Origin: Bradyrhizobium sp.
GTDB lineage: Bacteria > Pseudomonadota > Alphaproteobacteria > Rhizobiales > Xanthobacteraceae
Assembly (NCBI GenBank): GCA_028290305.1
Contig: JAQGKC010000146.1
Location: 34,586 to 98,585 of the forward strand
Direction: 5' to 3'
Length of the DNA stretch: 64,000 bases
Made by a program: the position numbers and the translations under genes. Shown piece by piece: positions 54,774-63,846 of this stretch. The notes under the pieces are model-generated. The model did no database searches. It was not told the DNA's origin and worked only from the letters and a program-made list of their open reading frames with translations. Every line of letters starts with the position of its first letter. The first letter of the stretch is position 1.

Positions 54774-55286
54774 TCAGCGCTCGAATGCTGCCTTCAGGCG
54801 ATTGAGCTGCGGCACCAGCGGATTGCCGATTGCGGAACGTTCCGCAGACGGCGCGTGGATGGTGGTATCGAGACGGCGGACCTTGGCTTGCAACGCCATC
54901 GAACGGGCGATCAGGTCCTGCAATTGTTGCGGCAGCTTTTCGATCATGTCGTTGGTGCCGGGGTCTGCTGCGCTGAGCTTGACCTTGGTCTTTTCGCGAT
55001 TGGCCTGGGTCAGCGTCATCTCCCCTTCCTTCACCGCGCGGTGCAGCAACAGCCACGACGCCAGTTGCATCAGACGCGTGGTCAGCCGCATGCTTTCTGT
55101 CGCGTAGGTAAGGCTGACGGAGCGATCGAGCGCCTTGGCTTCGGCGCGGCCGATCCCATCAAGATAGGCAGCGGTCTCCTCGACCAGATCCATGCCTTCC
55201 CGGAACAGGGTTCCGAACGCCGCGGAGTTGGTAAGACGCTCGCTGAACTGCACGAGAGCGGTTTCGCCTTGCGAACGGTCCGACAT
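54774..55286 (-). CDS. rcdA: DUF1465 family protein, RcdA-like CtrA-degradation factor
   Basis: A 170-residue helical protein of the DUF1465 family. The Caulobacter member RcdA is an adaptor that helps ClpXP degrade CtrA at the swarmer-to-stalked transition. Here SLTYATESMRLTTRLMQLASWLLLHRAVKEGEMT and MIEKLPQQLQDLIARSMALQAKVRRLD are the characteristic helices. The gene stands alone, convergent with HxlR. Function by family analogy. Confidence 0.85.
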   Translation of the reverse strand: MSDRSQGETALVQFSERLTNSAAFGTLFREGMDLVEETAAYLDGIGRAEAKALDRSVSLTYATESMRLTTRLMQLASWLLLHRAVKEGEMTLTQANREKTKVKLSAADPGTNDMIEKLPQQLQDLIARSMALQAKVRRLDTTIHAPSAERSAIGNPLVPQLNRLKAAFER

Positions 55287-55733
55287 GGTTAATGCCTCAC
55301 GCCACTGTTTACGCTGCCGGCTTGAAACCCCGCCGGCTTATGATGAACAAATCATTGCGCGCCCGCAGGCGAGAGTCCAGCCGCAAGAGATTTTATGGTT
55401 TCCAACGCGGTGACAAAGACGCCCAAAAAAAGAGCCGCCGTTTCCGGCGGCTTTTGAAGTTGATAACAGGGAGGCGTCAAACAGAGTGGACAGGAGCCAC
55501 TCGGTGTCCAAAAGAGGACACTCCAGGTCATAAACGAGAAAGCTTAATTAATCGTAAATGACGGATTTTCTTTAGGCTTCGTTTGCCATGTCGGTCATTG
55601 GCCGAGTGCGGATGACGGGTTAAATTCAAAATTCTTTTGCGGTCACTGTCATCATCCCGCCGCGCTTGAGCGCTGATCGAGAATGAACCCGTAGCGATCG
55701 ATTGAGAAACAAATCCCAATAATTGGATGCCCA
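55287..55733. other. Gene-poor region between rcdA and the secreted protein gene
   Basis: About 450 bases. It holds a short basic frame (55340-55561, about 73 residues rich in Arg/Lys) that I do not accept as a gene because the terminator hairpin at 55433-55452 lies inside it. The rest is AT-richer than neighbouring DNA and could hold promoters or an unrecognised small RNA ending at the hairpin. Confidence 0.5.
55433..55452 (-). terminator. Bidirectional Rho-independent terminator
   Basis: AGCCGCCG-TTTC-CGGCGGCT, perfect 8-bp stem. On the minus strand it is followed by CTCTTTTTTTG (seven T in a row), on the plus strand by TTTG. It could end a minus-strand transcript from the secreted-protein gene. 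Confidence 0.7.
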
Positions 55734-56276
55734 TCAACATCCGCTGGGTGAAATAGCCCCGAAAAGATCGCCTGGACTCAACGCCCCCGCCGTTGAAGGT
55801 ATCGCGGGATGGCAGAGAGCGGTGGAGGCGGCGCCAGGCTGCGATGCCGTGGTAATCGGACCTTCCTTCGCGGTGTTGGGGGCCTCGCCCGGCAATTGCG
55901 CGGCCGTCTGAGGATTGATTGACGGAGAGGCGCTGATGGTACCGCTTGTCGATCCCGTTGCGGCTCCCGTCGTCGAGCCGGCCGGAGAAATCGCGGACGA
56001 ACCCGGCACATTAAAGCTGGGCACGCTCAACGGGTCGGAAGCGCAACCGGGCGCTGTCGCAGCACCGCCGACCAATGTGCTTGATATTGAACAGGGCGTT
56101 TGCGTCAGGCCCGTTCCACCGGGACCCGCTTGCGTTGCACCGCCAGTCATCGAAGAAGGAACAGCGGTACTCGGCCCAGAACTGAGTGGGGGACTGAGTT
56201 GGGGGCTGACTTGGGCGTGGGCCGTCTCGAAGGCTGCAAGCCACAAGATCATCACAAAGATGAACATTCGTTCCAT
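55734..56276 (-). CDS. Secreted Ser/Pro/Gly/Thr-rich low-complexity protein
   Basis: A 180-residue protein with a signal peptide (hydrophobic core FIFVMILWLAAFETAHA, residues 5-21) and a mature part rich in Ser, Pro, Gly, Ala and Thr with four spread Cys residues (TPCSI, PGCAS, ALCHP, SGC). No domain is recognisable. It is likely exported and disordered; function unknown. Confidence 0.65.
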   Translation of the reverse strand: MERMFIFVMILWLAAFETAHAQVSPQLSPPLSSGPSTAVPSSMTGGATQAGPGGTGLTQTPCSISSTLVGGAATAPGCASDPLSVPSFNVPGSSAISPAGSTTGAATGSTSGTISASPSINPQTAAQLPGEAPNTAKEGPITTASQPGAASTALCHPAIPSTAGALSPGDLFGAISPSGC

Positions 56277-56390
56277 CGCGCGCTCCTATATTCCAAGCGT
56301 CGATGAGGTTCGCGGCGACATACGCGCGCAGTCTGTGGCACTAACACATTTGGATTGATCGCGTTCCAGGTGTCCCGGCGAACGCCGCGA

Positions 56391-56582
56391 TTACGATTTG
56401 AAAAAGCTATTCGCCGCATCCTTCGAAGCACGCTTTTTGGTCACCGCCTGCTGCAGCCGTTCGATCTCCGAGGTCATCAGCGCGATGCGCTCGTGCAGTT
56501 CCTCGACCGACAGCAGCGACAGGTCCTGCCCGATCTCGTGGGTGATTTTCTTCCTCGGCTTGTCGTCGTCCTCGATGGCCAT
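56391..56582 (-). CDS. DUF1192 small protein
   Basis: A 63-residue protein: basic start MAIEDDDKPRKK and one helix LSLLSVEELHERIALMTSEIERLQQAVTKKRASKDAANSFFK. It matches the alphaproteobacterial DUF1192 family, function unknown. ATG 56582 is used; the ATG at 56603 adds seven residues. The gene is divergent from the quinone oxidoreductase gene. Confidence 0.85.
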   Translation of the reverse strand: MAIEDDDKPRKKITHEIGQDLSLLSVEELHERIALMTSEIERLQQAVTKKRASKDAANSFFKS

Positions 56583-56687
56583 ATGTCTCCTCCCGTGCCT
56601 CAACGATCGGTGAAACGGTTGCCAGTCGGAGCGCGGCTGGCTAATCAGGTGCCTCGTCTAGGCTCCCGCGTTTCGCAAGGAAAAACC

Positions 56688-57686
56688 ATGGAAAAGCTGC
56701 CCGCGCAAATGACCGTGATCGGCATCAGCAAGCCCGGCGGCCCGGAAGTGCTTGTGCCCGAGACCCGCGCGGTGCCGGTGCCCGGCCCGGGCGAAATCCT
56801 GATTAAGGTCGCGGCCGCGGGCGTCAACCGTCCCGATGTTGCGCAGCGATCCGGCAGCTACCCGCCGCCGCCCGGCGCCAGCGATTTGCCAGGCCTGGAA
56901 GTCGCGGGTGAAGTCGTCGCGGTCGGGCCCGGCGCCACCAAGCACAAGGTCGGCGACAAGGTGATGTCGCTGGTGGCCGGCGGCGGTTACGCGCAATATT
57001 GCATCGCGCAGGATGCCCAGGCGATGGCGGTGCCTTCGGTGTTGTCGATGCAAGAGGCCGGCGCCATTCCGGAAACGCTGATGACGGTCTGGCACAATGT
57101 GTTTGAGCGAGGGGCGCTGAAGGCCGGCGAGACGCTGTTGATCCACGGCGGCTCGTCCGGCATCGGCACCATGGCGATCCAGTTGGCCAAGGCCTTTGGC
57201 GCCAAGGTGATCGTGACCGTCGGATCGAAAGACAAGGCCGATGCGTGTCTCAAGCTCGGCGCCGACCACGCGATCAACTACAAGACCGAAGACTTCGTCG
57301 CTGAAGTGAAGACGGCGACTTCGGGCGCCGGCGTCAACGTCATTCTCGACATGGTCGGCGGTGATTATATCGAGCGCAATTACGACGCTGCCGCGATCGA
57401 AGGGCGCGTGGTCCAGATCGCCTTCCTCGGCGGACCCAAGGCAAATGTTAATTTTGCCAAGCTGATGGTGAAAAGGCTGCACCACACCGGCTCCACGCTG
57501 CGCCCCCGTAGTAATGCGGACAAGGCGGCAATGGTCGCCGCGATCGAGGCCAAGGTGATGCCGCTGCTGCACGAAGGGCGCATTAAACCCCTGATGGACA
57601 GCACGTTCCCGCTGGAAAAGGCCGCCGACGCCCATCGGCGCATGGAAACCAGCGAACATATTGGCAAAATTGTGTTGGTCGCTTAG
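56688..57686 (+). CDS. NAD(P)H quinone oxidoreductase (QOR/zeta-crystallin type)
   Basis: A 332-residue MDR-family reductase without catalytic zinc: VAAAGVNRPDVAQRSGSYPPPPG at the start, NADPH-binding LLIHGGSSGIGTMAIQLAKAFGAKVIVTVGS (about residues 145-175), and RLHHTGSTLR in the C-terminal part. It resembles the PIG3/Qor group that reduces quinones with NADPH. Confidence 0.92.
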   Translation: MEKLPAQMTVIGISKPGGPEVLVPETRAVPVPGPGEILIKVAAAGVNRPDVAQRSGSYPPPPGASDLPGLEVAGEVVAVGPGATKHKVGDKVMSLVAGGGYAQYCIAQDAQAMAVPSVLSMQEAGAIPETLMTVWHNVFERGALKAGETLLIHGGSSGIGTMAIQLAKAFGAKVIVTVGSKDKADACLKLGADHAINYKTEDFVAEVKTATSGAGVNVILDMVGGDYIERNYDAAAIEGRVVQIAFLGGPKANVNFAKLMVKRLHHTGSTLRPRSNADKAAMVAAIEAKVMPLLHEGRIKPLMDSTFPLEKAADAHRRMETSEHIGKIVLVA

Positions 57687-57805
57687 CGCCCGGGAGCGCA
57701 ACGCGGCTGGAAACCCTTTGATTTCCTTCGCTTTCATGTCATTTATCCCGCAGCGTCGGGCAGTTCGCTTCGCCTGGCAATTTCGTTGATCGCGGAGAAC
57801 TGACA

Positions 57806-60682
57806 TTGCGTCTGATCAGGTGCCTCGCGCCCCTCGCGCTGGGCCTCATGATTTTTGCCGCCGCATCGCCGGCGCGCGCCATCGACGCGGTCAGCGTCCG
57901 CAGTGATGCGCCCGCGATCGACCTCACCGCCGTACTCGATCATCAGCGCAGCGACACCGACCGCATTCAGGTCTCCACCGCGCCGGGCACCGACGGCATC
58001 GTCCGCCGCATCGAAGTCCGCGCCCGCGAAGGCGGACAGAACTGGGTGGTGTTCGCGCTCGCCAACAACACCGACGACCAACTCGACCGCCTGATCGTTG
58101 CGCCGCATTATCGCATCGTGTCGTCGGGGCTGTTGTGGCCCGATCTCGGATTGTCGCGTATCGCGACCATCACGCCGTCGACCGGCGACCGTCCCGAACG
58201 CCAGGAGAGCGCCACCGCGGACATCTTCCGCATCACGCTCGATCCCGGCGCCGTCATCACCTTTGTCGCGGAATTGCGCACCGATAAATTGCCGCAGCTC
58301 TATCTGTGGGAACCGGACGCCTACAAGGACAAGGTCAACTCGTTCACGCTGTATCAGGGCATCGTGATCGGTATTTCCGGATTGCTGGCGCTGGTGCTGA
58401 CCATCCTGTTCGTGGTCAAGGGCAGCATCATGTTTCCCGCCGCCGCCGCGCTGGCGTGGGCGGTGCTGGTCTATATCGGCGTCGATTTCGGCTTCTGGGG
58501 CAAGGTGCTCGATATGTCGAACAATGCCGAGCGGGTCTGGCGCGCGGCGGGCGAAGCGATCCTGGCCGCGACGCTATTGGTGTTTTTGTTCGCCTATCTC
58601 AATCTCAGCCGCTGGCATGTGCGCTATTCCCATATCACCGTGGGCTGGCTGGCCTTTCTCGGCTCGCTGGTGGCGCTGGCGCTGTTCGATCCCGCGGTCG
58701 CCTCAGGCATCGCGCGGATGTCGCTGGTGTTGATCGCGTTCGCCGGCTTCGCGCTGATCGTCTATCTGTCGACCCATGGGTTCGACCGCGCGGTGCTGCT
58801 GATCCCGACCTGGTTCCTGCTGGTGGTCTGGGTGATCGCGGCCGGCATGACGGTGGCCGGCAGCGTCACCAACGACATCGTCGGCCCGGCGCTGCTCGGC
58901 GGCCTGGTGCTGATCGTGATGCTGATTGGATTTACGGTGATGCAGCACGCCTTCGCGGGCGGCGGCGCGACCACGGGCGTGGTCTCCGACGTCGAGCGCC
59001 GCGCGCTGGCGCTGACCGGCTCCGGCGACCTGATCTGGGACTGGGACGTTTCGGCCGACAAGGTCTTCACCAGCCCCGAGACCGAAAGCCTGCTCGGATT
59101 AAAACGCGGCACGCTGGAAGGCCCCGCCGCGAAATGGCTCGAAGTGCTGCACCCGCTCGATCAGGACCGTTTCCGCGCCGCGCTGGACAGCGTGCTCGAC
59201 CAGCGCCGCGGCCGGCTGGTGCAGGATTTCCGGCTGCGCACGCCCGACGGCCATTTCATGTGGTTCGCGCTGAAGGCGCGCCCCGTGGTCGGCTCCGACG
59301 GTGAAGTCTCGCGCGTGGTCGGCACGTTGACGGACGTGACCGAAACCAAGAACGCCGAGGAGCGCCTGCTGCACGATTCGGTGCATGACAATCTCACCGG
59401 CCTGCCGAACCGCAAATTATTCATCGACCGCCTTGGCGCGGTGGCCAATTTCGCCAAGACTATGCCGAACCTGCGGCCGACGCTGATGGTGATCGATCTC
59501 GACCGCTTCAAGCAGGTCAACGACTCCGTCGGCATCGCGGTCGGCGATTCGATCCTGCTGACGCTGGCGCGGCGGCTGACCCGCATCCTGAAGCCGCAGG
59601 ACACGCTGGCGCGGCTTGCCGGCGACCAGTTCGGGCTGATCCTGATGTCGGAACAGGACCCGGCGCGCATCACCGCTTTCGCCGAGACCATCCGCAAAAC
59701 CATCCGCGCGCCGATCGCCTTCAACGACCGCGAGATTTTCCTGACCGCCTCGATCGGTCTGGCGCTGAGCGATCCGCAGACGCAATTGTCCGACGAGATC
59801 ATCAAGGATGCCGAGCTGGCGATGTATCATTCCAAGCGCATCGGCGGCGACCGCATCGACGTCTACAAGCCGGCGATGCGCGCGCGCAAGACCGACCGGC
59901 TGACGCTCGAATCCGAATTGCGCCGCGCCATCGAGCGCGAGGAAATCACCATCCTGTATCAGCCGATCGTGCGGCTGGAAGATCGCTCGATTGCCGGCTT
60001 CGAAGCGCTGGCGCGCTGGGACCATCCAAAACTGGGACGGATGTCGCCGGTGGAATTCATCTCGATCGCCGAGGAAATCGGCCTGATCGTCGATCTCGGC
60101 ATGTTCGTGATGGACCAGACCGCGAAGCAGCTTGCGATCTGGCAGCGCGCGATGCGTTCGCGCGAACCGATCTTCGCCAGCGTCAACGTCTCCTCGCGGC
60201 AGTTATTGCGGCATGATCTGATCCACGACATCCGCACCGTGCTGTCGCGCTCGTCGGTGGCGCGCGGCACGCTGAAGCTGGAACTGACGGAATCGCTGGT
60301 CATGGAAAATCCGGAGCACGCGGCGCAGATGCTGACGCGGATCCGTGAACTCGGCACAGGCCTGTCGCTGGACGATTTCGGCACCGGCCATTCGTCGCTG
60401 GCTTATCTGCAGCGCTTCCCGTTCGACACCATCAAGATCGACCAGTCGTTCGTGCGCACCACCAGCCGCGGCACACGGCCGGTGATCCTGAAATCGATCA
60501 TCGCGCTGGCGCACGACCTCGGCATGGACGTGGTCGCCGAGGGCGCGGAGACCGATTCCGACGCGGTGGAGCTTTACCAGCTCGGCTGCGAATACGCCCA
60601 AGGCTTTGCGTTCGGCGAGCCCATGGACGCCGACGCCGCGATGCGGCTTCTCACCGAAGAACGGCTTGAGGCGGCGAGTTAA
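57806..60682 (+). CDS. 7TM-sensor PAS-GGDEF-EAL protein, probable c-di-GMP phosphodiesterase
   Basis: A 958-residue signalling protein with a signal peptide (about 1-25), a periplasmic domain (about 26-180), seven-helix membrane region (about 185-390), a PAS domain (about 400-520), GGDEF (about 530-690) and EAL (about 705-950). The cyclase signature reads AGDQF (about residue 605), so the GGDEF domain is degenerate. The EAL active site appears intact (FEALARW, NVSSRQL, ELTESLVM, LDDFGTGHSSL, IKIDQSFV). The likely role is c-di-GMP hydrolysis, with GTP regulating. Confidence 0.9.
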   Translation: MRLIRCLAPLALGLMIFAAASPARAIDAVSVRSDAPAIDLTAVLDHQRSDTDRIQVSTAPGTDGIVRRIEVRAREGGQNWVVFALANNTDDQLDRLIVAPHYRIVSSGLLWPDLGLSRIATITPSTGDRPERQESATADIFRITLDPGAVITFVAELRTDKLPQLYLWEPDAYKDKVNSFTLYQGIVIGISGLLALVLTILFVVKGSIMFPAAAALAWAVLVYIGVDFGFWGKVLDMSNNAERVWRAAGEAILAATLLVFLFAYLNLSRWHVRYSHITVGWLAFLGSLVALALFDPAVASGIARMSLVLIAFAGFALIVYLSTHGFDRAVLLIPTWFLLVVWVIAAGMTVAGSVTNDIVGPALLGGLVLIVMLIGFTVMQHAFAGGGATTGVVSDVERRALALTGSGDLIWDWDVSADKVFTSPETESLLGLKRGTLEGPAAKWLEVLHPLDQDRFRAALDSVLDQRRGRLVQDFRLRTPDGHFMWFALKARPVVGSDGEVSRVVGTLTDVTETKNAEERLLHDSVHDNLTGLPNRKLFIDRLGAVANFAKTMPNLRPTLMVIDLDRFKQVNDSVGIAVGDSILLTLARRLTRILKPQDTLARLAGDQFGLILMSEQDPARITAFAETIRKTIRAPIAFNDREIFLTASIGLALSDPQTQLSDEIIKDAELAMYHSKRIGGDRIDVYKPAMRARKTDRLTLESELRRAIEREEITILYQPIVRLEDRSIAGFEALARWDHPKLGRMSPVEFISIAEEIGLIVDLGMFVMDQTAKQLAIWQRAMRSREPIFASVNVSSRQLLRHDLIHDIRTVLSRSSVARGTLKLELTESLVMENPEHAAQMLTRIRELGTGLSLDDFGTGHSSLAYLQRFPFDTIKIDQSFVRTTSRGTRPVILKSIIALAHDLGMDVVAEGAETDSDAVELYQLGCEYAQGFAFGEPMDADAAMRLLTEERLEAAS

Positions 60683-60730
60683 GCTACCATCGCCGCCGTT
60701 GTTGTGACGTCCCGCGCTGATCCACTGTTT

Positions 60731-60830
60731 GACGTCATACCCGCGAAAGCGGGTATCGAGTAAACTGCGAGGCCACGGCTGATCACGAACGTTTCGGAAT
60801 ACTGGATCACCCCGCTTTCACGGGTGATGG
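60731..60830. repeat. GACGTCATACCCGCG palindromic repeat
   Basis: Left GACGTCATACCCGCGAAAGC, right TACTGGATCACCCCGCTTTC with GTGATGG. Same family as 62801-62899. Confidence 0.75.
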
Positions 60831-60862
60831 TTGCGGCGTAGCGCACTTTACAAGCCAAAACT

Positions 60863-61117
60863 CTACTTCATCCGCTTGAACCGCACACTCTTCCCGTCCG
60901 CAAGCCGTGTGGCAATGTAGCCGCCGGCGAGACAGGCCCCGCGTTGCGGCATCTTTTCCTGCGGACTGCGCAACGTCTCCCACCACGACGCGCGATGTGC
61001 CGCGCGCGGCAGCGCCGCGTCGATGATCTCCTCGATCCGGTCGAAGCTCAACACGAATTCCGGGAGGGTTTGTTTCTTCAGATAATCGCGCAACGCGTCG
61101 TAGTCGTTCACGTGCAT
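60863..61117 (-). CDS. DUF7662-like small protein
   Basis: An 84-residue protein: DYDALRDYLKKQ, VLSFDRIEEIIDAALPRAAHRASWWETLRS, then AGGYIATRLADGKSVRFKRM. This pattern (a helix, LPxAAxxxxxWW, and a short strand end) matches a family I associate with DUF7662. Function unknown. It stands between two c-di-GMP genes. Confidence 0.7.
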   Translation of the reverse strand: MHVNDYDALRDYLKKQTLPEFVLSFDRIEEIIDAALPRAAHRASWWETLRSPQEKMPQRGACLAGGYIATRLADGKSVRFKRMK

Positions 61118-61272
61118 CCCTGGTTGTGAAAGGTGGTTCGAAACCGTCGTGCCGTTTGCGCGTCAATTCACCCCATTCCGGCAACCCATCGTTAACTTAT
61201 TCCCGCATCGTTGTCGTCACTTAAGCCGGCCGCAACGATTCTGAGCGCATCCATCCGGTTCGGGAGCGAACG

Positions 61273-62769
61273 ATGCGATTCGGACGGCGCAAGGACGAGG
61301 CCAGCCGGCCCTGGCGGCTATCAGCGAAGCTGCTGATCGTCTCATCCGTGGTGACGGTCATCGGCTTCTCCACGACCTGTGCCAGCATCATGCTCGATAT
61401 GCGCCGCGGCGAGGAAGAGCTGGCGCGCCAGACTCTCGAGAACCTTGCATCCGGTATCGACGCCGACATCAGTCGCAACGTCGAACTTTACGACCTGTCA
61501 CTGCGCGCCGTCGCGAGCAGTATGGTGATGCCGGAGATCAAGGACGTCAGCAAGTCGATACGGCATCTGATCCTGTTCGATCGTGCCGCGACCGCGAAAC
61601 ATTTCGGCGCGATCCAGGTGTTCGATGCCAGAGGGCAACTGACCATCGACGCCTCTACGCTGGATCCGGCCCCCGACAACCGCGCCGACGAGGAGTACTT
61701 CAGGGTTCATCGCGACAACCCTGACGCAGGCCTGTTCATCAGCCGCCCGATGCTGCATCACGGCGCTTATGCCATCGTGTTCAGCCGGCGTATCACTGGC
61801 GCCGACGGAAGTTTTCTCGGTGTAGTCGCGGGCTCGATCCGCTTCAGCTATTTTCACGATCTGTTTGGCCGCCTGCTGCTCGGCCCGGAAGACACCATCA
61901 CCGTCCTGCGCCACGACGGCACCGTGATCATGCGGACGCCGTTCGACCTCGACTTGATCGGCAAGAATATCGGCGAGATCCCCGGCATCAGGCGCGTGCT
62001 GTCCGAGCCGAGCGGATCATATTCGGCAGTGGACGCGGCGGACGGGGTGCCGCGGCTGTTCATCTGGCGCGACAGCAGCCGGCCGCTTGTCGTTCTGGTC
62101 GGAAAGCCTTGGAGTGGCGTTCTCAATCTATGGCGCATCGAGGCGATCCGGATCGGCGCGATCATGGTCGCGCTGATCGTGTTCATGCTTGCCGTGACGC
62201 TGTTCCTGGCGCGCGAAATCGGCCGCCGCGCGCAGGCGGAGGACAAGCTCGAGGAGCTTGCGACGACCGACGCGCTCACCGGCTTGAAAAACCGACGCAA
62301 GTTCGATGCCGTGATCGATGCCGAGTGGCGGCGTGCGACGCGCCAGAAAGTGCCGCTCGCCCTGCTGATGATCGATGCCGACCATTTCAAGTCCTACAAC
62401 GACACCTTCGGACATCAGGCCGGCGACGAGGTGCTGGTCGGCGTCGCCATCTGCATCTCGGATTCGGTCCGGCGGGCCGGCGATTGCGCCGCGCGTTACG
62501 GCGGCGAGGAATTTGCGGTGCTGCTGCCGGGGGTCTCGTCCGCGGAAGCGCTGGGGGTGGCCGAGACGATCCGGCTGAAAGTTCAGCACTGGTGCGACGA
62601 GCCGATGGTCACAACCGTCAGTATCGGCATCGCGAGCCTGACGCCTGTCGCACCCATGGAATGGTCCGAACTCGTGAGAGCTGCCGACAAGGCCCTCTAC
62701 GCGGCCAAGGCCAATGGCCGCAACCGGTCGGTGCTGGCTACCATCCCGAAACTGACGCTGGTGGCGTAG
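61273..62769 (+). CDS. Membrane-bound Cache-GGDEF diguanylate cyclase
   Basis: A 498-residue protein: membrane helix (about residues 20-38), periplasmic dCache-type domain (about 45-280), second helix (about 288-312), and GGDEF domain (about 325-498). The signature is ARYGGEEFAVLLPG (about residue 410) with the conserved IDADHFKSYNDTFGHQAGDEVL before it. It synthesises c-di-GMP from two GTP. ATG 61273. Confidence 0.94.
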   Translation: MRFGRRKDEASRPWRLSAKLLIVSSVVTVIGFSTTCASIMLDMRRGEEELARQTLENLASGIDADISRNVELYDLSLRAVASSMVMPEIKDVSKSIRHLILFDRAATAKHFGAIQVFDARGQLTIDASTLDPAPDNRADEEYFRVHRDNPDAGLFISRPMLHHGAYAIVFSRRITGADGSFLGVVAGSIRFSYFHDLFGRLLLGPEDTITVLRHDGTVIMRTPFDLDLIGKNIGEIPGIRRVLSEPSGSYSAVDAADGVPRLFIWRDSSRPLVVLVGKPWSGVLNLWRIEAIRIGAIMVALIVFMLAVTLFLAREIGRRAQAEDKLEELATTDALTGLKNRRKFDAVIDAEWRRATRQKVPLALLMIDADHFKSYNDTFGHQAGDEVLVGVAICISDSVRRAGDCAARYGGEEFAVLLPGVSSAEALGVAETIRLKVQHWCDEPMVTTVSIGIASLTPVAPMEWSELVRAADKALYAAKANGRNRSVLATIPKLTLVA

Positions 62770-62800
62770 GCGAAGTTAGTTCACGTGAAGTCCACGTTGT

Positions 62801-62899
62801 CGTCATGCCCGCGAAAGCGGGCATCCAGTATGCCGCAAGGCTGCGTGCTATAACTGACGTCGCTGAATACTGGATCGTCCGCGTTCGCGGATGATGACG
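62801..62899. repeat. CGTCATGCCCGCG palindromic repeat
   Basis: Left CGTCATGCCCGCGAAAGCGG, right TACTGGATCGTCCGCG and GATGATGACG. Between the cyclase gene and galU. Confidence 0.8.
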
Positions 62900-62964
62900 C
62901 ATGTGGTTTAACGCGCACCGTCTATCTCACTTCTACGGATGCGCTTGAACGCGCGCCATCGATC

Positions 62965-63846
62965 TCACTTCTCCAAATACTTCTTCATCTCCGCCCGCAG
63001 GCCGTCGCGCAAATCGTCGCGCGCCATGCCGAAGGCGATGTTGGCGCGGAGGAAACCGGCCTTGGAGCCGCAATCATGCCGCTCGCCCTCGAACTCGACG
63101 CCATAGAAGCTTTGCGTTTTTGCCAGGCCGATCATCGCATCGGTGAGCTGGATCTCGCCGCCGGCGCCACGCTCCTGGGTTTCCAGGATTTTGAAAATTT
63201 CCGGCTGCAAAATGTAACGCCCGGTGATCGAAAGATTCGACGGCGCGGCGCCCTGTGGCGGTTTCTCCACCATGCCGTCGACCTCGAACAGGTTGCCGTG
63301 TTGGTGGCGCTTGCCGACGCCGCAGATGCCGTAATTGTGCGTGAGATGCGCGGGCACTTCTTCCACCGCGATCAGGTTGGACTTGTCGCCGAGCTTGCCC
63401 GCCGCCTCGATCATCTGTGCGAGGCATCCCGGCGTGTTCAGCACCAACTCGTCTGGCAGCACCACCGCGAACGGCTCGTTGCCGACAATGTCGCGGGCGC
63501 ACCACACCGCGTGGCCAAGTCCGTGCGGTGCCTGCTGTCGCGTGAAACTCATGGCGCCGGCTTCGGGCTGGTCACGCGCCAGAATCGCCATCTCGGCCTT
63601 CTTGCCACGCGCGGCGAGCGTGGCATCGAGTTCGTACATCCTGTCGAAATGGTCCTCGATCACAGCCTTGTTTCGGCCGGTGACGAAGATGAAATGCTCG
63701 ATGCCGGCTTCCCTGGCCTCGTCGACCACATACTGGATCAGCGGCTTGTCGACGATGGTCAGCATTTCCTTCGGCATCGCCTTGGTGGCGGGCAGGACGC
63801 GGGTGCCGAGGCCGGCGACCGGGAAGACAGCTTTGCGGATTTTCAT
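62965..63846 (-). CDS. galU: UTP-glucose-1-phosphate uridylyltransferase
   Basis: A 293-residue GalU: nucleotide-binding GLGTRVLPATKAMPKEMLTIVDKPLIQYVVDEA (residues 13-46), FVTGRNKAVIEDHFD, FAVVLPDEL and CGSKAGFLRANI near the end. It makes UDP-glucose for exopolysaccharide, LPS and trehalose. The gene ends 195 bases after the cyclase stop and is convergent with it. Confidence 0.97.
   Translation of the reverse strand: MKIRKAVFPVAGLGTRVLPATKAMPKEMLTIVDKPLIQYVVDEAREAGIEHFIFVTGRNKAVIEDHFDRMYELDATLAARGKKAEMAILARDQPEAGAMSFTRQQAPHGLGHAVWCARDIVGNEPFAVVLPDELVLNTPGCLAQMIEAAGKLGDKSNLIAVEEVPAHLTHNYGICGVGKRHQHGNLFEVDGMVEKPPQGAAPSNLSITGRYILQPEIFKILETQERGAGGEIQLTDAMIGLAKTQSFYGVEFEGERHDCGSKAGFLRANIAFGMARDDLRDGLRAEMKKYLEK

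Noticed and set aside
55340..55561. 73-residue basic frame (starts MMNKSLRARR)
   Set aside because: A perfect terminator hairpin lies inside it and no family is evident; the frame is more likely chance.
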